This document shows, one piece after another, positions 18,534-27,900 of a stretch of DNA of 64,000 nt (its first letter is position 1; the number at the start of each line of letters is the position of its first letter). Position numbers and translations under genes: made by a program. This DNA comes from Hyphomicrobiales bacterium (GTDB lineage Bacteria; Pseudomonadota; Alphaproteobacteria; Rhizobiales; MH13). The notes under the pieces are model-generated. The model was not told the origin of the DNA. It ran no database searches and worked only from the letters and a program-made list of their open reading frames with translations. The stretch is taken from contig JAEPOK010000002.1 in NCBI GenBank assembly GCA_017642935.1, positions 620,001-684,000 of the forward strand, written 5' to 3'.

Positions 18534-19471
18534 CCACGGGTGTGCTCTCCCTCTCGCCAGGTCTGATGCGCTTTGGCCAATTGGCGGCAACCATCGGGCT
18601 GCTCGCGCTGCTTTGGCGGATTGCCGATGGACCGGAAACAGCACGCATTCTTTCCACCGCGGAGCCGATCTGGCTGGTGGCGGCTATCGGTGCGCTGACC
18701 GTGCAAACAGTGCTGTCGGCGGCGCGATGGCGGCTGACGGCGGGCCAGTTGGGCATCAAGCTGCCGGCCATGCATGCACTGCACGAATACTACCTTGCGC
18801 AAATGGTGAACCAGGCCGTGCCGGGCGGGGTAGTTGGCGATGCCGGACGCGCGGTGCGCTCGCGCGGCCAAGCCGGACTGCTCGCCGCCGGTCAGGCCGT
18901 CATTTTTGAACGTCTCGCCGGTCAGATCGCGATGTTCCTGGCGATGGCTTCAGCCTTTTTGGCAACGTTGCTTATACCCGGCGGGTTTGACTGGCCGGCT
19001 TGGCTGGTGCCACCCGTGCTCCTGATGATCGCGGTTGGATTCGCTCTGCCCGCCGCACTTTTCGCCGGTGCGAACTTGCCTGGGCGGATCGGCGCCAAAG
19101 TGATGGGGCTATGGAAGGACATGGGCCATGCGCTCGCCGCGCCAAATGTTCTGCCGATGCAAATTGTGCTGAGCGCCGGCACCACGCTCTGCAATCTGGC
19201 CGCCTTTGCGTTCTGCGCGCGGGCGGTCGGCGTAGTTCTGCCACCTGTGGTCATCTTGGCGCTGGTTCCGCTGATCCTTTTCACCATGCTCATCCCGCTG
19301 ACGATCAGCGGTTGGGGCGTGCGCGAAGGCGCGGCAGCAGCGCTTTTTCCCCTGGCGGGCGCCACGGCAAGCGAAGGCTTTGCCGCCAGCGTTGCCTTCG
19401 GCTTGGTGTTGCTGGTGGCCGTTCTGCCCGGGCTTCTGACGCTTTGGCTTCGCTCACAGGAGGACGGGTAG
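18530..19471 (+). CDS. Lysylphosphatidylglycerol-synthase/flippase-like membrane protein (UPF0104)
   Basis: 313 residues, eight or so membrane segments, with the family blocks AARWRLTAGQLG, YYLAQMVNQAVPGGVVGDAGRAVRSR and LLPLTISGWGVREG-like MLIPLTISGWGVREGAAAALF. This is the AglD/MprF flippase-type domain without the aminoacyl-transfer domain. Such proteins are thought to move lipids across the bilayer. It overlaps the upstream phosphatase-superfamily gene by ATGA, so all three genes are coupled: make a phospholipid, flip it, use its head group outside (inference). Confidence 0.82.
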   Translation: MTTGVLSLSPGLMRFGQLAATIGLLALLWRIADGPETARILSTAEPIWLVAAIGALTVQTVLSAARWRLTAGQLGIKLPAMHALHEYYLAQMVNQAVPGGVVGDAGRAVRSRGQAGLLAAGQAVIFERLAGQIAMFLAMASAFLATLLIPGGFDWPAWLVPPVLLMIAVGFALPAALFAGANLPGRIGAKVMGLWKDMGHALAAPNVLPMQIVLSAGTTLCNLAAFAFCARAVGVVLPPVVILALVPLILFTMLIPLTISGWGVREGAAAALFPLAGATASEGFAASVAFGLVLLVAVLPGLLTLWLRSQEDG

Positions 19472-19579
19472 CCCAATGACGTCTGCCGTCGATCACTGTT
19501 TCTTTATCGCAAGGTACGGGCTTTCGCGTGTTGCCATTGCAACCTTCCCCTCTAGCCTTTGGTCCAAATGGAGGATCCC

Positions 19580-20581
19580 ATGACTGACCGCTTTCCCCTC
19601 ACACGCCGAACGTTGCTTGCCGGTGCAGGCCTTGGATTAGGTGCAGCCGCCTCTGGCTGGCCCCTTCGCGGCGCTCATGCACAGACGCCGGTGGGCTTTC
19701 AACTGTCCTGGCTGCATTCGGCCCAATTTGCTGGCAGCTACATCGCCCTTGACCGGGGATGGTGGTCGCAGGCCGGCTTGGATGTCTCGCTGTTGCCCGG
19801 CGGCCCCAATGCCCCTGTCGAGCCACCGGTGGTTTCCGGCACGGCCCTGATGGGTATCTCGGCGGCTGATTACACGGCAGCGGCTGTGGAGCAGGGCGCT
19901 GAGTTTAAAATCCTTGGCGTTGCCATGCAGAAAAACCCCTTTGTCATCGCCTCTTTGCCCGTCAACCCGGTCAACGTGCCGGGCGATCTGGAAGGCAAGC
20001 GCATTGGTATGGCGCTCGCCAACACGCCCGTGCTTCAGGCGCTGTGCACGCTGAACAATGTCGACATCAACGCCATTGACATCATCCCCACCCAATATTC
20101 GGCGCAGCCTTTGCTCGCCGACGAGGTGGATTGCCTGCTCTGTTGGGAAACTGATCTGCCGGTGGCGATGGCCATGCAGGGCGTTGAGAGCCTCACCATG
20201 CTGATGGCCGATTATGGCTATGCGGTGCATTCGCAGACCTACATCGCGACCGACGAAAGCTTGGCTGAGCGCCGCTCGGAGCTGGTTGCCTTGATGGCTG
20301 GCGAGGTACGCGGCTGGGCGGCCTATCAGACCGACACCGATGCGGCCGCTGAGCTGACGCTCGCGATGTTCCCCGATGCTGGGCTCGATCTGGAAACGCA
20401 GAAGCTGCAGGCCGCGCGGCAGGTGCCGCTCATGTTCTCCGACCAGACGGCGGCCAACGGGTTTGGCTGGTGGACCGATGAGGCCGTGGCAGAGAACATT
20501 GAAACTTTGGCCTTGCTCGGCCGCACAGTTACGCCTGATCTTTGGGACCGCTCGATTCTTGAAGAGGTCTATGGCGCCTGA
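19580..20581 (+). CDS. ABC importer substrate-binding protein, NMT1/THI5-like
   Basis: 333 residues from ATG 19580 (GGAGG six bases upstream; two earlier ATGs at 19559 and 19568 have no ribosome site). It starts with a Tat signal (TRRTLLAGAGLGLGAAASG, cleavage after AHA). The mature part has NMT1-like blocks: FQLSWLHSAQFAGSYIALDRGWWSQAGLDVSLLPGG, GISAADYTAAAVEQGAEFKILGVAMQKNPFVIAS and LLCWETDLPVAMAMQG. Relatives bind hydroxymethylpyrimidine, riboflavin, sulfonates or nitrate-like ligands. No TPP riboswitch was seen upstream, so a thiamine-precursor role is not supported. First of a five-gene overlapping run. Confidence 0.85.
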   Translation: MTDRFPLTRRTLLAGAGLGLGAAASGWPLRGAHAQTPVGFQLSWLHSAQFAGSYIALDRGWWSQAGLDVSLLPGGPNAPVEPPVVSGTALMGISAADYTAAAVEQGAEFKILGVAMQKNPFVIASLPVNPVNVPGDLEGKRIGMALANTPVLQALCTLNNVDINAIDIIPTQYSAQPLLADEVDCLLCWETDLPVAMAMQGVESLTMLMADYGYAVHSQTYIATDESLAERRSELVALMAGEVRGWAAYQTDTDAAAELTLAMFPDAGLDLETQKLQAARQVPLMFSDQTAANGFGWWTDEAVAENIETLALLGRTVTPDLWDRSILEEVYGA

Positions 20582-21371
20582 TCATCCTCCACCGCCGGGG
20601 ATCGTCTGCGCTGGACTTTCCAAGACATACCCCGGCGGGTTGACGGCGGTCTGCCCGCTCGACCTTTCCTTTGCCGCCGGGCGGACGACAGCCATTGTCG
20701 GACCGTCCGGCTGCGGGAAATCCACCCTTTTGCGCATGATCGCGGGGCTGGAAGAGCCCAGCAGCGGGACCATCGATATCGGTGGATCGCCGCCCGCTGA
20801 AACGCTGCGTCGCGCCGAGCTGTCCGTCGCCTTTCAGGACCCGTCTTTGCTGCCTTGGCGGACGGTGCGCGGCAATATTGAGCTTGCGCTGACACTCGCA
20901 CGACGGCCAATCAAAGACGGCGATGTGGATCAGCTGATCGCACTTGTCGGTTTGGACGGGTTTGCCGATGTGCGACCGGCAGAGCTTTCGGGCGGTATGC
21001 GCCAGCGCGCTGCAATTGCTCGGGCTTTGGCAACTGAGCCTCGTTTGCTTCTGCTCGACGAACCTTTTGGCGCGGTGGACGAACTCACACGTCGGCAACT
21101 AGCGCAGGATTTGCCGCGTCTCTGGGAGGCGCGGGGCACCACCACACTCTTGGTGACGCACTCGGTGAATGAGGCGGTCATGCTGGCCGATCGCATCATA
21201 GCCCTATCGCCGCGACCGGCGGAGATCGTCGCCGATATCGCCGTCGATCTTCCTCGCCCGCGCCGTCATGATGACGCGCGACGGCCGGCGTTCGGCGCCA
21301 TTGCCGATCAGGTTTTTGCCGCCCTCGCCGACGGGATGGCCAAAAGCGACGGGACGTTGGCGGCGCAATGA
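20571..21371 (+). CDS. ABC importer ATP-binding protein
   Basis: 266 residues from ATG 20571, overlapping the end of the binding-protein gene by 11 bases. All motor motifs are present: Walker A GPSGCGKST, Q-loop AFQDPSLLPW, signature LSGGMRQR, Walker B LLLLDEPFGAVDE and the switch histidine in LLVTHSVNEAV. It is in the nitrate/sulfonate/taurine (SsuB/TauB) class that pairs with NMT1-like binding proteins. It drives the fused permease downstream. Confidence 0.9.
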   Translation: MAPDHPPPPGIVCAGLSKTYPGGLTAVCPLDLSFAAGRTTAIVGPSGCGKSTLLRMIAGLEEPSSGTIDIGGSPPAETLRRAELSVAFQDPSLLPWRTVRGNIELALTLARRPIKDGDVDQLIALVGLDGFADVRPAELSGGMRQRAAIARALATEPRLLLLDEPFGAVDELTRRQLAQDLPRLWEARGTTTLLVTHSVNEAVMLADRIIALSPRPAEIVADIAVDLPRPRRHDDARRPAFGAIADQVFAALADGMAKSDGTLAAQ

Positions 21372-22981
21372 CCGGGTCAGCCGTGCTTGCCAAACCGCTG
21401 GCGCTTTCCTCAGCGGGGATCGGTCAGCCATCCTCCTCGCGGGCGACGATCCTTGGTCTCGTCTTTGTGCTTGTTGCCTGGGAGTTCGGTGCACGGTGGC
21501 TCGCCGACAGTTTTGTCCTCGCCGCACCATCCGACATTCTTCTTTATCTGGTCGACAATAGCGGCCTGATGGCCCGGGCGCTCGGCGTGACGTTGAGCAA
21601 TGCCGCTGCCGGATTCGCGCTTGGAAATCTGGCTGCCATCCTGCTGGCGGCCATCGCGCTTGCCTGGCCGCGCAGCCAGACGCTGGTCACCGGCGTTGCG
21701 CTTGTCGTGTTCTGCCTGCCCTTGGTCGCAACGGGGCCGATCCTGCGCGTGCTTTTCGGGCCGGGTCCAGGTCCGCAGATCATGCTGGCTGCGCTGGCGG
21801 TCTATTACACGACGTTGATCCCGTTGCTTGTCGGGCTGAAGGCTGTGCCTGCCACCTGGTTTGACTTGGTGCGCAGCTATGGCCGTTCGGGTCTGTCGGA
21901 ACTGTTTCACGTGCGTCTGCAGGCTTCGCTGCCTTATCTTTTCGCCGGGTTGCAGATCGCCGCGCCGGCAGCCTTTCTAGGTGCGATGGTGGGCGAGTTT
22001 ACCGGGGCTGAACGCGGCATGGGCGTACTGACCGTTCGGGCGATGCGCGCCCTTGACGTCGACATGACCTGGGCGCTGGCGACCGTTGCGACAGCGGTTG
22101 CGATCCTTGCCTATCTTGCCATCGGTTGGATCGCGCGACGGGTTCTGCGCGATGCGCCGCCAGTGATTTTGGCGCCAGCGCGTTCAGGCGGTCGCGACCA
22201 AACCAGTTGGCTGAGTCGTGCCAGCGACGCGCTCCAGGTCGTGGTGTTTGTGCTCGTTGCCTGGTGGGGTTTGATCGCCCTCTTCGACCTCAACCCGTTC
22301 TTCGCCAAGGGGCCGTGGGATGTTGTGAGCGCGCTTTTTCTCGATCCGGACTCGGCCCTGACGAGAGCGAAGCTCGGCAAGGCGCTCGCCGAGACGGCGG
22401 TTTTTTTGGTGCCCGGCTATTTGGCTGGTCTCGCAGCGGGAGCGGGCCTCGCCATGCTCTTTGTTCTGGTTCCTGCCGTGGCCGGAACCGCTATGCCGTT
22501 GGCGATTGCGCTTCGCTCGGTGCCGATTGTCACGACCGCTCCGCTCATCGTGCTTTTGTTGGGCCGTGGCGCGACCGGAACGATCGTCCTTGTCGCGGTG
22601 ATGGTCTTTTTTCCGACGCTGGTTGCCTGTTTGCACGGTCTACGCCAGGCGCCAGGCCAAGTGATCGACGTGCTCGACAGTTACGCCGCCGGACCGTGGC
22701 AGCGCCTCGTTCATGTTCGGATACCCGCCATGCTGCCCGCCCTGTTTGCGGCCGCGCGGATGAGCGTGCCGGCAGCCGTGCTTGCCGTCACTGTTGTCGA
22801 GTGGCTGGCGACCGGCAATGGCACCGGCAGCCTGATGGCGCTGTCGGCCTCGCTGTCCGACTACGACATGCTCTGGAGCGCGGTGGTAATGGTGGCGGGG
22901 CTGTCGGCGCTGGGCTACGCGCTTGTCGGGCTCGTTGAAGGGCGCGTTTTGCGCATCTATGCGCCGGAGCAGTTGGCATGA
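21368..22981 (+). CDS. ABC importer permease with two fused permease domains
   Basis: 537 residues, about twice the usual 260-270 of this family. Both halves have a full BPD_transp_1 domain. The first has an EAA-like loop near residues 165-190 (TWFDLVRSYGRSGLSELFHVRLQASLPYLFAGLQIA); the second has DVLDSYAAGPWQRLVHVRIPAMLPALFAAARMS near 435-470. Each half also has its own N-terminal lead helix (LGLVFVLVAWEFGARWL and VVVFVLVAWWGLIALFD). The protein should form the whole membrane pore as one chain. It overlaps the ATPase gene (ATGA) and the downstream glycosyltransferase gene (ATGA). Confidence 0.88.
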   Translation: MTGSAVLAKPLALSSAGIGQPSSSRATILGLVFVLVAWEFGARWLADSFVLAAPSDILLYLVDNSGLMARALGVTLSNAAAGFALGNLAAILLAAIALAWPRSQTLVTGVALVVFCLPLVATGPILRVLFGPGPGPQIMLAALAVYYTTLIPLLVGLKAVPATWFDLVRSYGRSGLSELFHVRLQASLPYLFAGLQIAAPAAFLGAMVGEFTGAERGMGVLTVRAMRALDVDMTWALATVATAVAILAYLAIGWIARRVLRDAPPVILAPARSGGRDQTSWLSRASDALQVVVFVLVAWWGLIALFDLNPFFAKGPWDVVSALFLDPDSALTRAKLGKALAETAVFLVPGYLAGLAAGAGLAMLFVLVPAVAGTAMPLAIALRSVPIVTTAPLIVLLLGRGATGTIVLVAVMVFFPTLVACLHGLRQAPGQVIDVLDSYAAGPWQRLVHVRIPAMLPALFAAARMSVPAAVLAVTVVEWLATGNGTGSLMALSASLSDYDMLWSAVVMVAGLSALGYALVGLVEGRVLRIYAPEQLA

Positions 22982-24054
22982 AAGCCAAAACACTCACCCG
23001 GGCCGCTTTCGCCATCCCTGGCGATATCACAACGCTGACCGGTGGCTACATCTATGAACGCCGCCTGCTTGAGGGCCTGCGCGCGCTCGGTCACGATGTG
23101 CTGCATCTGCAATTGGCGCCGACCTTTCCCGATCCAAGCGCTGCCGACATGGCCGACGCTGTTGCCCAGCTTGTTGACCTACCCCCGGACCGGCCACTGA
23201 TCCTTGACGGGCTGGTCTTTGGCTCGATCGAAACCGTTGGCCTGGCGCGCGTGCAGGTGCCGATCATTGCCATGATCCACCATCCCTTGGCCTTGGAGAG
23301 CGGTCTCACCGAGGACCGCCGCGCCCACCTCTTTGCGACCGAGCGGGACAATCTGGCCTTGGCCTCTCATGTCCTTGTGCCAAGCCCGCATACTGCCAAG
23401 ATCCTGGCGCGCGATTATGCCGTGCCTGAAAGCCGCATCACCATTGCCAGGCCCGGCACCGACCGGCCGACCGGGCCTGCCGAACCCGTCGATCCGCCAC
23501 TGATCCTCTCAGTGGGTATTCAACACCCGCGCAAGGGGCACGATGTTCTATTGCGTGCCCTGGCAAAGCTCAAAGATCTGGCCTGGCAGGCGACCATCGT
23601 TGGGTCGGCCTATGATGCGCAGCATGCGGAGGACCTTGGTGGCTTGCTCGATGCGTTGGGCTTGACTGACCGCGTGAAGATGGCCGGCAAAGTGTCGTCA
23701 GATGAACTGACAGCGCTCTATCGACAGGCTTCAATCTTCGCGCTCGCCACCCGCTATGAAGGCTACGGCATCGTGTTCGACGAGGCTTTGTCCTATGGCC
23801 TGCCCATCGTTACCTGCCGCACTGGTGCCGTACCGGACACGGTGCCCGTCGATGCCGGCTTGCTGGTCCCCCCTAAGGATCCGGATCAATTTGCAGAGGC
23901 CTTGCGCCTGCTGCTCTTCGATACCGAGCAAAGAAGGGGCCTTGCGCGTGCCAGCCATGCTGCCGGGCTCTCTTTGCCCACTTGGGAGGACACGGCGCGT
24001 GTCGCCTCTCAGGTTTTGAGGTCGGTGGTGTTGCTCGAACAGGCTTCGGGCTGA
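22978..24054 (+). CDS. Family 4 glycosyltransferase
   Basis: 358 residues, GT-B fold. The C-terminal nucleotide-sugar half is typical: PLILSVGIQHPRKGHDVLLRALAKL, VKMAGKVSSDELTALYRQASIFALATRYEGYGIVFDEALSYGLPIVTCRTGAVPDTV, with the E-x7-E motif in EGYGIVFDE. The N-terminal half has GGYIYERRLLEGLRALGHDVLHL and MIHHPLALESG. It transfers a sugar to a lipid, polysaccharide or small molecule; the acceptor is unknown. It overlaps the ABC permease gene (ATGA), an odd partner for an importer. Confidence 0.87.
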   Translation: MKAKTLTRAAFAIPGDITTLTGGYIYERRLLEGLRALGHDVLHLQLAPTFPDPSAADMADAVAQLVDLPPDRPLILDGLVFGSIETVGLARVQVPIIAMIHHPLALESGLTEDRRAHLFATERDNLALASHVLVPSPHTAKILARDYAVPESRITIARPGTDRPTGPAEPVDPPLILSVGIQHPRKGHDVLLRALAKLKDLAWQATIVGSAYDAQHAEDLGGLLDALGLTDRVKMAGKVSSDELTALYRQASIFALATRYEGYGIVFDEALSYGLPIVTCRTGAVPDTVPVDAGLLVPPKDPDQFAEALRLLLFDTEQRRGLARASHAAGLSLPTWEDTARVASQVLRSVVLLEQASG

Positions 24055-24059
24055 ATGCG

Positions 24060-24809
24060 ATGCCAAGAATAGGCACCGCGCGGTCGGTGATCGCTCGCTC
24101 GCTCGACATTTACTATCGCGATACAGCACGGACGGCGCGCATGGATGCGCTTCATGCGCAGTTTCTTCCGGGCGGTGGGCTTGCCTTTGATATCGGCGCG
24201 CATGTTGGGGACAGAACCGGCAGTTTTTTGCGTCTCGGCGCGTCCGTGGTGGCGGCAGAACCGCAGCCTCGTGTCTATCGGGCGTTGCGCCTTCTTTATG
24301 GGCGCCATCCGAAAGTGTCGCTGACCGCTGCAGCGGTTGGCGCGAAGATTGGTCAGCTTGCGCTGCATGTGAACCAGGCCAATCCCATGGTGGCCACGGC
24401 TTCGCCAGCTTTCCTCGCCGCCGCCTCTGGTGCCGAAACCTGGCGTGGTCAGGTCTGGGATTCAGAAATCGAAGTGCCGGTGACGACACTCGACGCTCTG
24501 ATCGATGAACACGGGGTTCCGGACTTTGTGAAGATCGATGTCGAGGGGCATGAACTGGCGGTTTTGAGTGGCCTCAGCACGGCGCTACCCGCGCTGTCAT
24601 TTGAGTTCACCACGATCCAGCGCGACGTTGCCCAGGCTTGTATCGACCGGCTGCAGGCGCTTGGCACTTACGAATTCAACGTGAGCTTCGGCGAGGAGCA
24701 CCGGCTGCAGCACGATCCGTGGATCGACGCGTCAGGGCTCAGCGAGCAGATCGGAAGCCTTCCGACGGAGGCCAACTCCGGTGACATCTTCGCACGGCGG
24801 TTGGTTTAG
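24060..24809 (+). CDS. FkbM-family SAM-dependent methyltransferase
   Basis: 249 residues from ATG 24060, five bases after the glycosyltransferase stop. The SAM-binding start is GGGLAFDIGAHVGDRTGSFLRLGASVVAAEPQPR; the FkbM block is VPDFVKIDVEGHELAVLSGL followed by LSFEFTT. FkbM enzymes usually O-methylate sugars or polyketides, which fits the neighbouring glycosyltransferase: the two may add and methylate a sugar on a glycan. After its stop, 24810-24990 is AT-rich and gene-free, with likely promoter sequence for the giant secreted protein. Confidence 0.85.
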   Translation: MPRIGTARSVIARSLDIYYRDTARTARMDALHAQFLPGGGLAFDIGAHVGDRTGSFLRLGASVVAAEPQPRVYRALRLLYGRHPKVSLTAAAVGAKIGQLALHVNQANPMVATASPAFLAAASGAETWRGQVWDSEIEVPVTTLDALIDEHGVPDFVKIDVEGHELAVLSGLSTALPALSFEFTTIQRDVAQACIDRLQALGTYEFNVSFGEEHRLQHDPWIDASGLSEQIGSLPTEANSGDIFARRLV

Positions 24810-24990
24810 GTCTCACCCAGGCTAAGGCCCGATTTGGTTGGCGTTATCAGTGGTGATCACACAGTTCGTGCAAGCAAAACGTGTAGTATCTGACTTGCTA
24901 TAGTTAACACATTAACCATCAAGGGCGATGATTTAAGGTTTATATTTACTTAATCTGAAATTCGAAAATAGTGGACCTGCGGCGTTTTAC

Positions 24991-27900
24991 ATGAGTGGGT
25001 CTATGTCAGGGTCAATTTTCATTGAGTCCGCGTCGTACAGCGTTCGCGAACAAGACGGCGTTGTGTCGGTCACCTTCAAGCGCACCGGCGACACGACCAA
25101 TCCGGTCAACATCACCTATGACATCAACCCGCTGACGGCCTCATCTGGCGAGGACTACACCGCCGATGGTGGCATCGTCACGATGCCAGCTGGCGAGACG
25201 ACGCTGCGCATCGATGTCCCGATCGTCAATGACAACCTTTCCGAGCCAACCGAGATTTTCAACGTATCCATCGTGTCGGTCGATAGCGGCGCTTTGCTGT
25301 TCCCGCGCACCACGAATGTCAGCATCCTGGACGATGAAAATCCGGTGGTTGATCCCGACAATCCGCCGCTGGAGTCGGCCTATGACGTCGATATTGTCGA
25401 TGTCGTTCGCGGCTTGGATGGGCCGATTGCGATTGAATGGATTCCTGGTGCCGGATCGCAGGCCATCGTGGTTGAAAAGAGCGGGCGGTTGGTGGTCGTC
25501 GATACCGAAACCGGAACGCGAGAGTCCACGCTTCTGGACATTCGCGATGACGTCAACGCCAATGCCGATCGTGGCCTTTTGGACATTGCGATCCATCCCG
25601 ATTTTGATGCCAATCCCTATCTCTACGCGTTTTACACGGTTGATCCTGAGGGCGCGGAGAATGGCGTTGATGGTCAGGTGCGCGATTCCTCCGGCAACCG
25701 CTTTGCCCATGTGGTGCGCTATGAGCTGAATATGGACGGCGCCACACCGACGATTGTGCCTGATTCCAAGATCATTCTGCTTGGCGGTGCTGGCCAGACC
25801 TTTGCCGATATCTCCGGTGAAGGACGGCTGAACTACACCGATCCGGTCTATGCCGACCGCACCGCCTCCGACATCGATCCAACGACGGGCGAGTTCAAGA
25901 CCGACTACATCAAGGTCGACTCCCAGTCGCATGCGGGCGGCGCGCTTACATTCGGGCCGGATGGCAATTTGTACATCTCGACCGGTGATGGCACCTCGTT
26001 CAACTTCGCCGACCCACGCTCGGTCGATGTGCAGAACATCAATTCGCTCTCAGGCAAGATCTTGCGGGTCGATCCGCTGACTGGGCTTGGTCTGCCCGAT
26101 AACCCCTTCGTGGAGCCAGGAGATGATCTGGGCGCCAACAGTTCAAAGGTCTATCAGCTCGGCCTGCGCAATCCCTACACGATGACCTTCACCGAAGATG
26201 GCGACCTCTTTCTGTCGGAGACCGGCTGGTTCTCCTATGAAGAGATCAATTCTGGACCGGCTGGCGCGAATTTCGGTTGGCCGTTCTATGAGGGCGGTGA
26301 CAATGGTGAACTGGTGCGCACGCCGAGTTATGAGAACTTACCCGCGGCGCAGGCGTTTTACGATGCCGTCGAGGCCGGGGACATCATCCTGACGCAGCCC
26401 TACAGGGCCTTTTCGCGGGTCGATTCTGAACCCGGCTTCCAGTTCAACGCCATTGTCGGGTCCAGCTCGGTCTATACCGGCGACAAATACCCCGATGAAT
26501 TCCTCAACGACTATTTCTTCACCGACATCCCTCAAGGCGAGATCTTTTCGATCGACACCAATGATCGGACCGAGATCAAGTATGTGACCAATCTCGATCC
26601 GTTCGGGCCGACCAACTTCGTTCAGGGGCCGGATGGCTTCATCTATCTGGTCGATATTGGCAGTCCTGAAGGCCGCATCGCGCGGCTGGAAATCACTGAT
26701 CCCAACGCGCCAACCAACGAGGCGCCGGTTCTTGATCAACCGATCGACGAGCAGACGGCAACCGTCGGCGCCGGCTTTGCCTTCGACATTCCGGCGGGCA
26801 CCTTCGCCGACCCTGATGGCGATGAGCTGATCCTGTCGGCGCAAGCTGAAGATGGTGGAACGCTTCCCAACTGGCTGACCTTCAACGCCGCAACTGGACA
26901 ATTTTCTGGCACGCCCGGCACCGCCGATGTTGGATCGGTTACGATCCGGGTCACAGCCGTCGACCCTGATGGCGAGAGCAGCAGCGATGTGTTCTCGATT
27001 TCCGTCGATGGGCCGAATGTGCGCCCAATCGTTGTCAACGCCCTGGCCTCACAAACCGTGACGGCCGGCACGGCACTTACCTTCGCAATTCCAGAGGATG
27101 CGTTCGCAGATGCCAATGGCGACACGCTTACCTTTGCAGCCACGCGCTCCGATGGTCAGCCATTGCCTTCCTGGTTGAGCTTCGACCCAGAGACGCGCAC
27201 TTTCGCCGGCACGCCCGATGATGGTGATGTCAGCCGGATCGCCGTGACTGTAACCGCGAGCGACCCGGACGGCGCCTCGACGACCGACAGTTTCCTTCTG
27301 GAAGTGGAAGCCGGGGACGTGGACAACACGGCACCGATCGTCCAGACGCCGCTGGCCGACCAAACCGTGGCCGAAGAGGACGCGTTTGATTTCACGGTAC
27401 CGGCGGATACCTTTTTCGATGCGGATGGCGAGCCGCTGACCTTGTCGGCGACGCGAAGCGATGGCTCGGCACTTCCTGATTGGTTGTCGTTCAGCTCGCA
27501 GACCGGCCGCTTCACCGGTACGCCGGATGATCCCGATGTCGGCGTGATTGCCGTCGCGGTCAGCGCCCGTGACGCAGCCGGCGAAACGGCTCGTGATGTG
27601 TTCAACCTCACTGTGAGCCCGGTGAACGATGCGCCAACGCTTGAAGCGCCGCTTGCCGATCAATCGGTGAATGTTGGCGGCGACTTCTCGTTCTTCGTCT
27701 CATCCTCGACCTTTGCCGACGTGGATGATGCGCTGCTCACCTTGAGCGCCAGTGGGCCGAACAACGCGCCGCTGCCTTCCTGGCTTTCCTTCGATCCAGA
27801 AACCGGAACGTTTTCTGGGACGCCCTCGGCAGGCGATGAAGGCGTTGTCGAGGTCGTCGTGACGGCCAGCGATCTTGGTGGGTTGTCGGTCTCCGATCAG

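Noticed and set aside
19500-19580. Possible TPP riboswitch before the NMT1/THI5-like importer
   Set aside because: No CTGAG or other thi-box core elements are present in the short upstream gap.
21368-22981. Fused permease considered as a sequencing or frameshift artefact joining two genes
   Set aside because: The frame is uninterrupted and the linker between the halves has its own membrane lead, so the fusion looks genuine.
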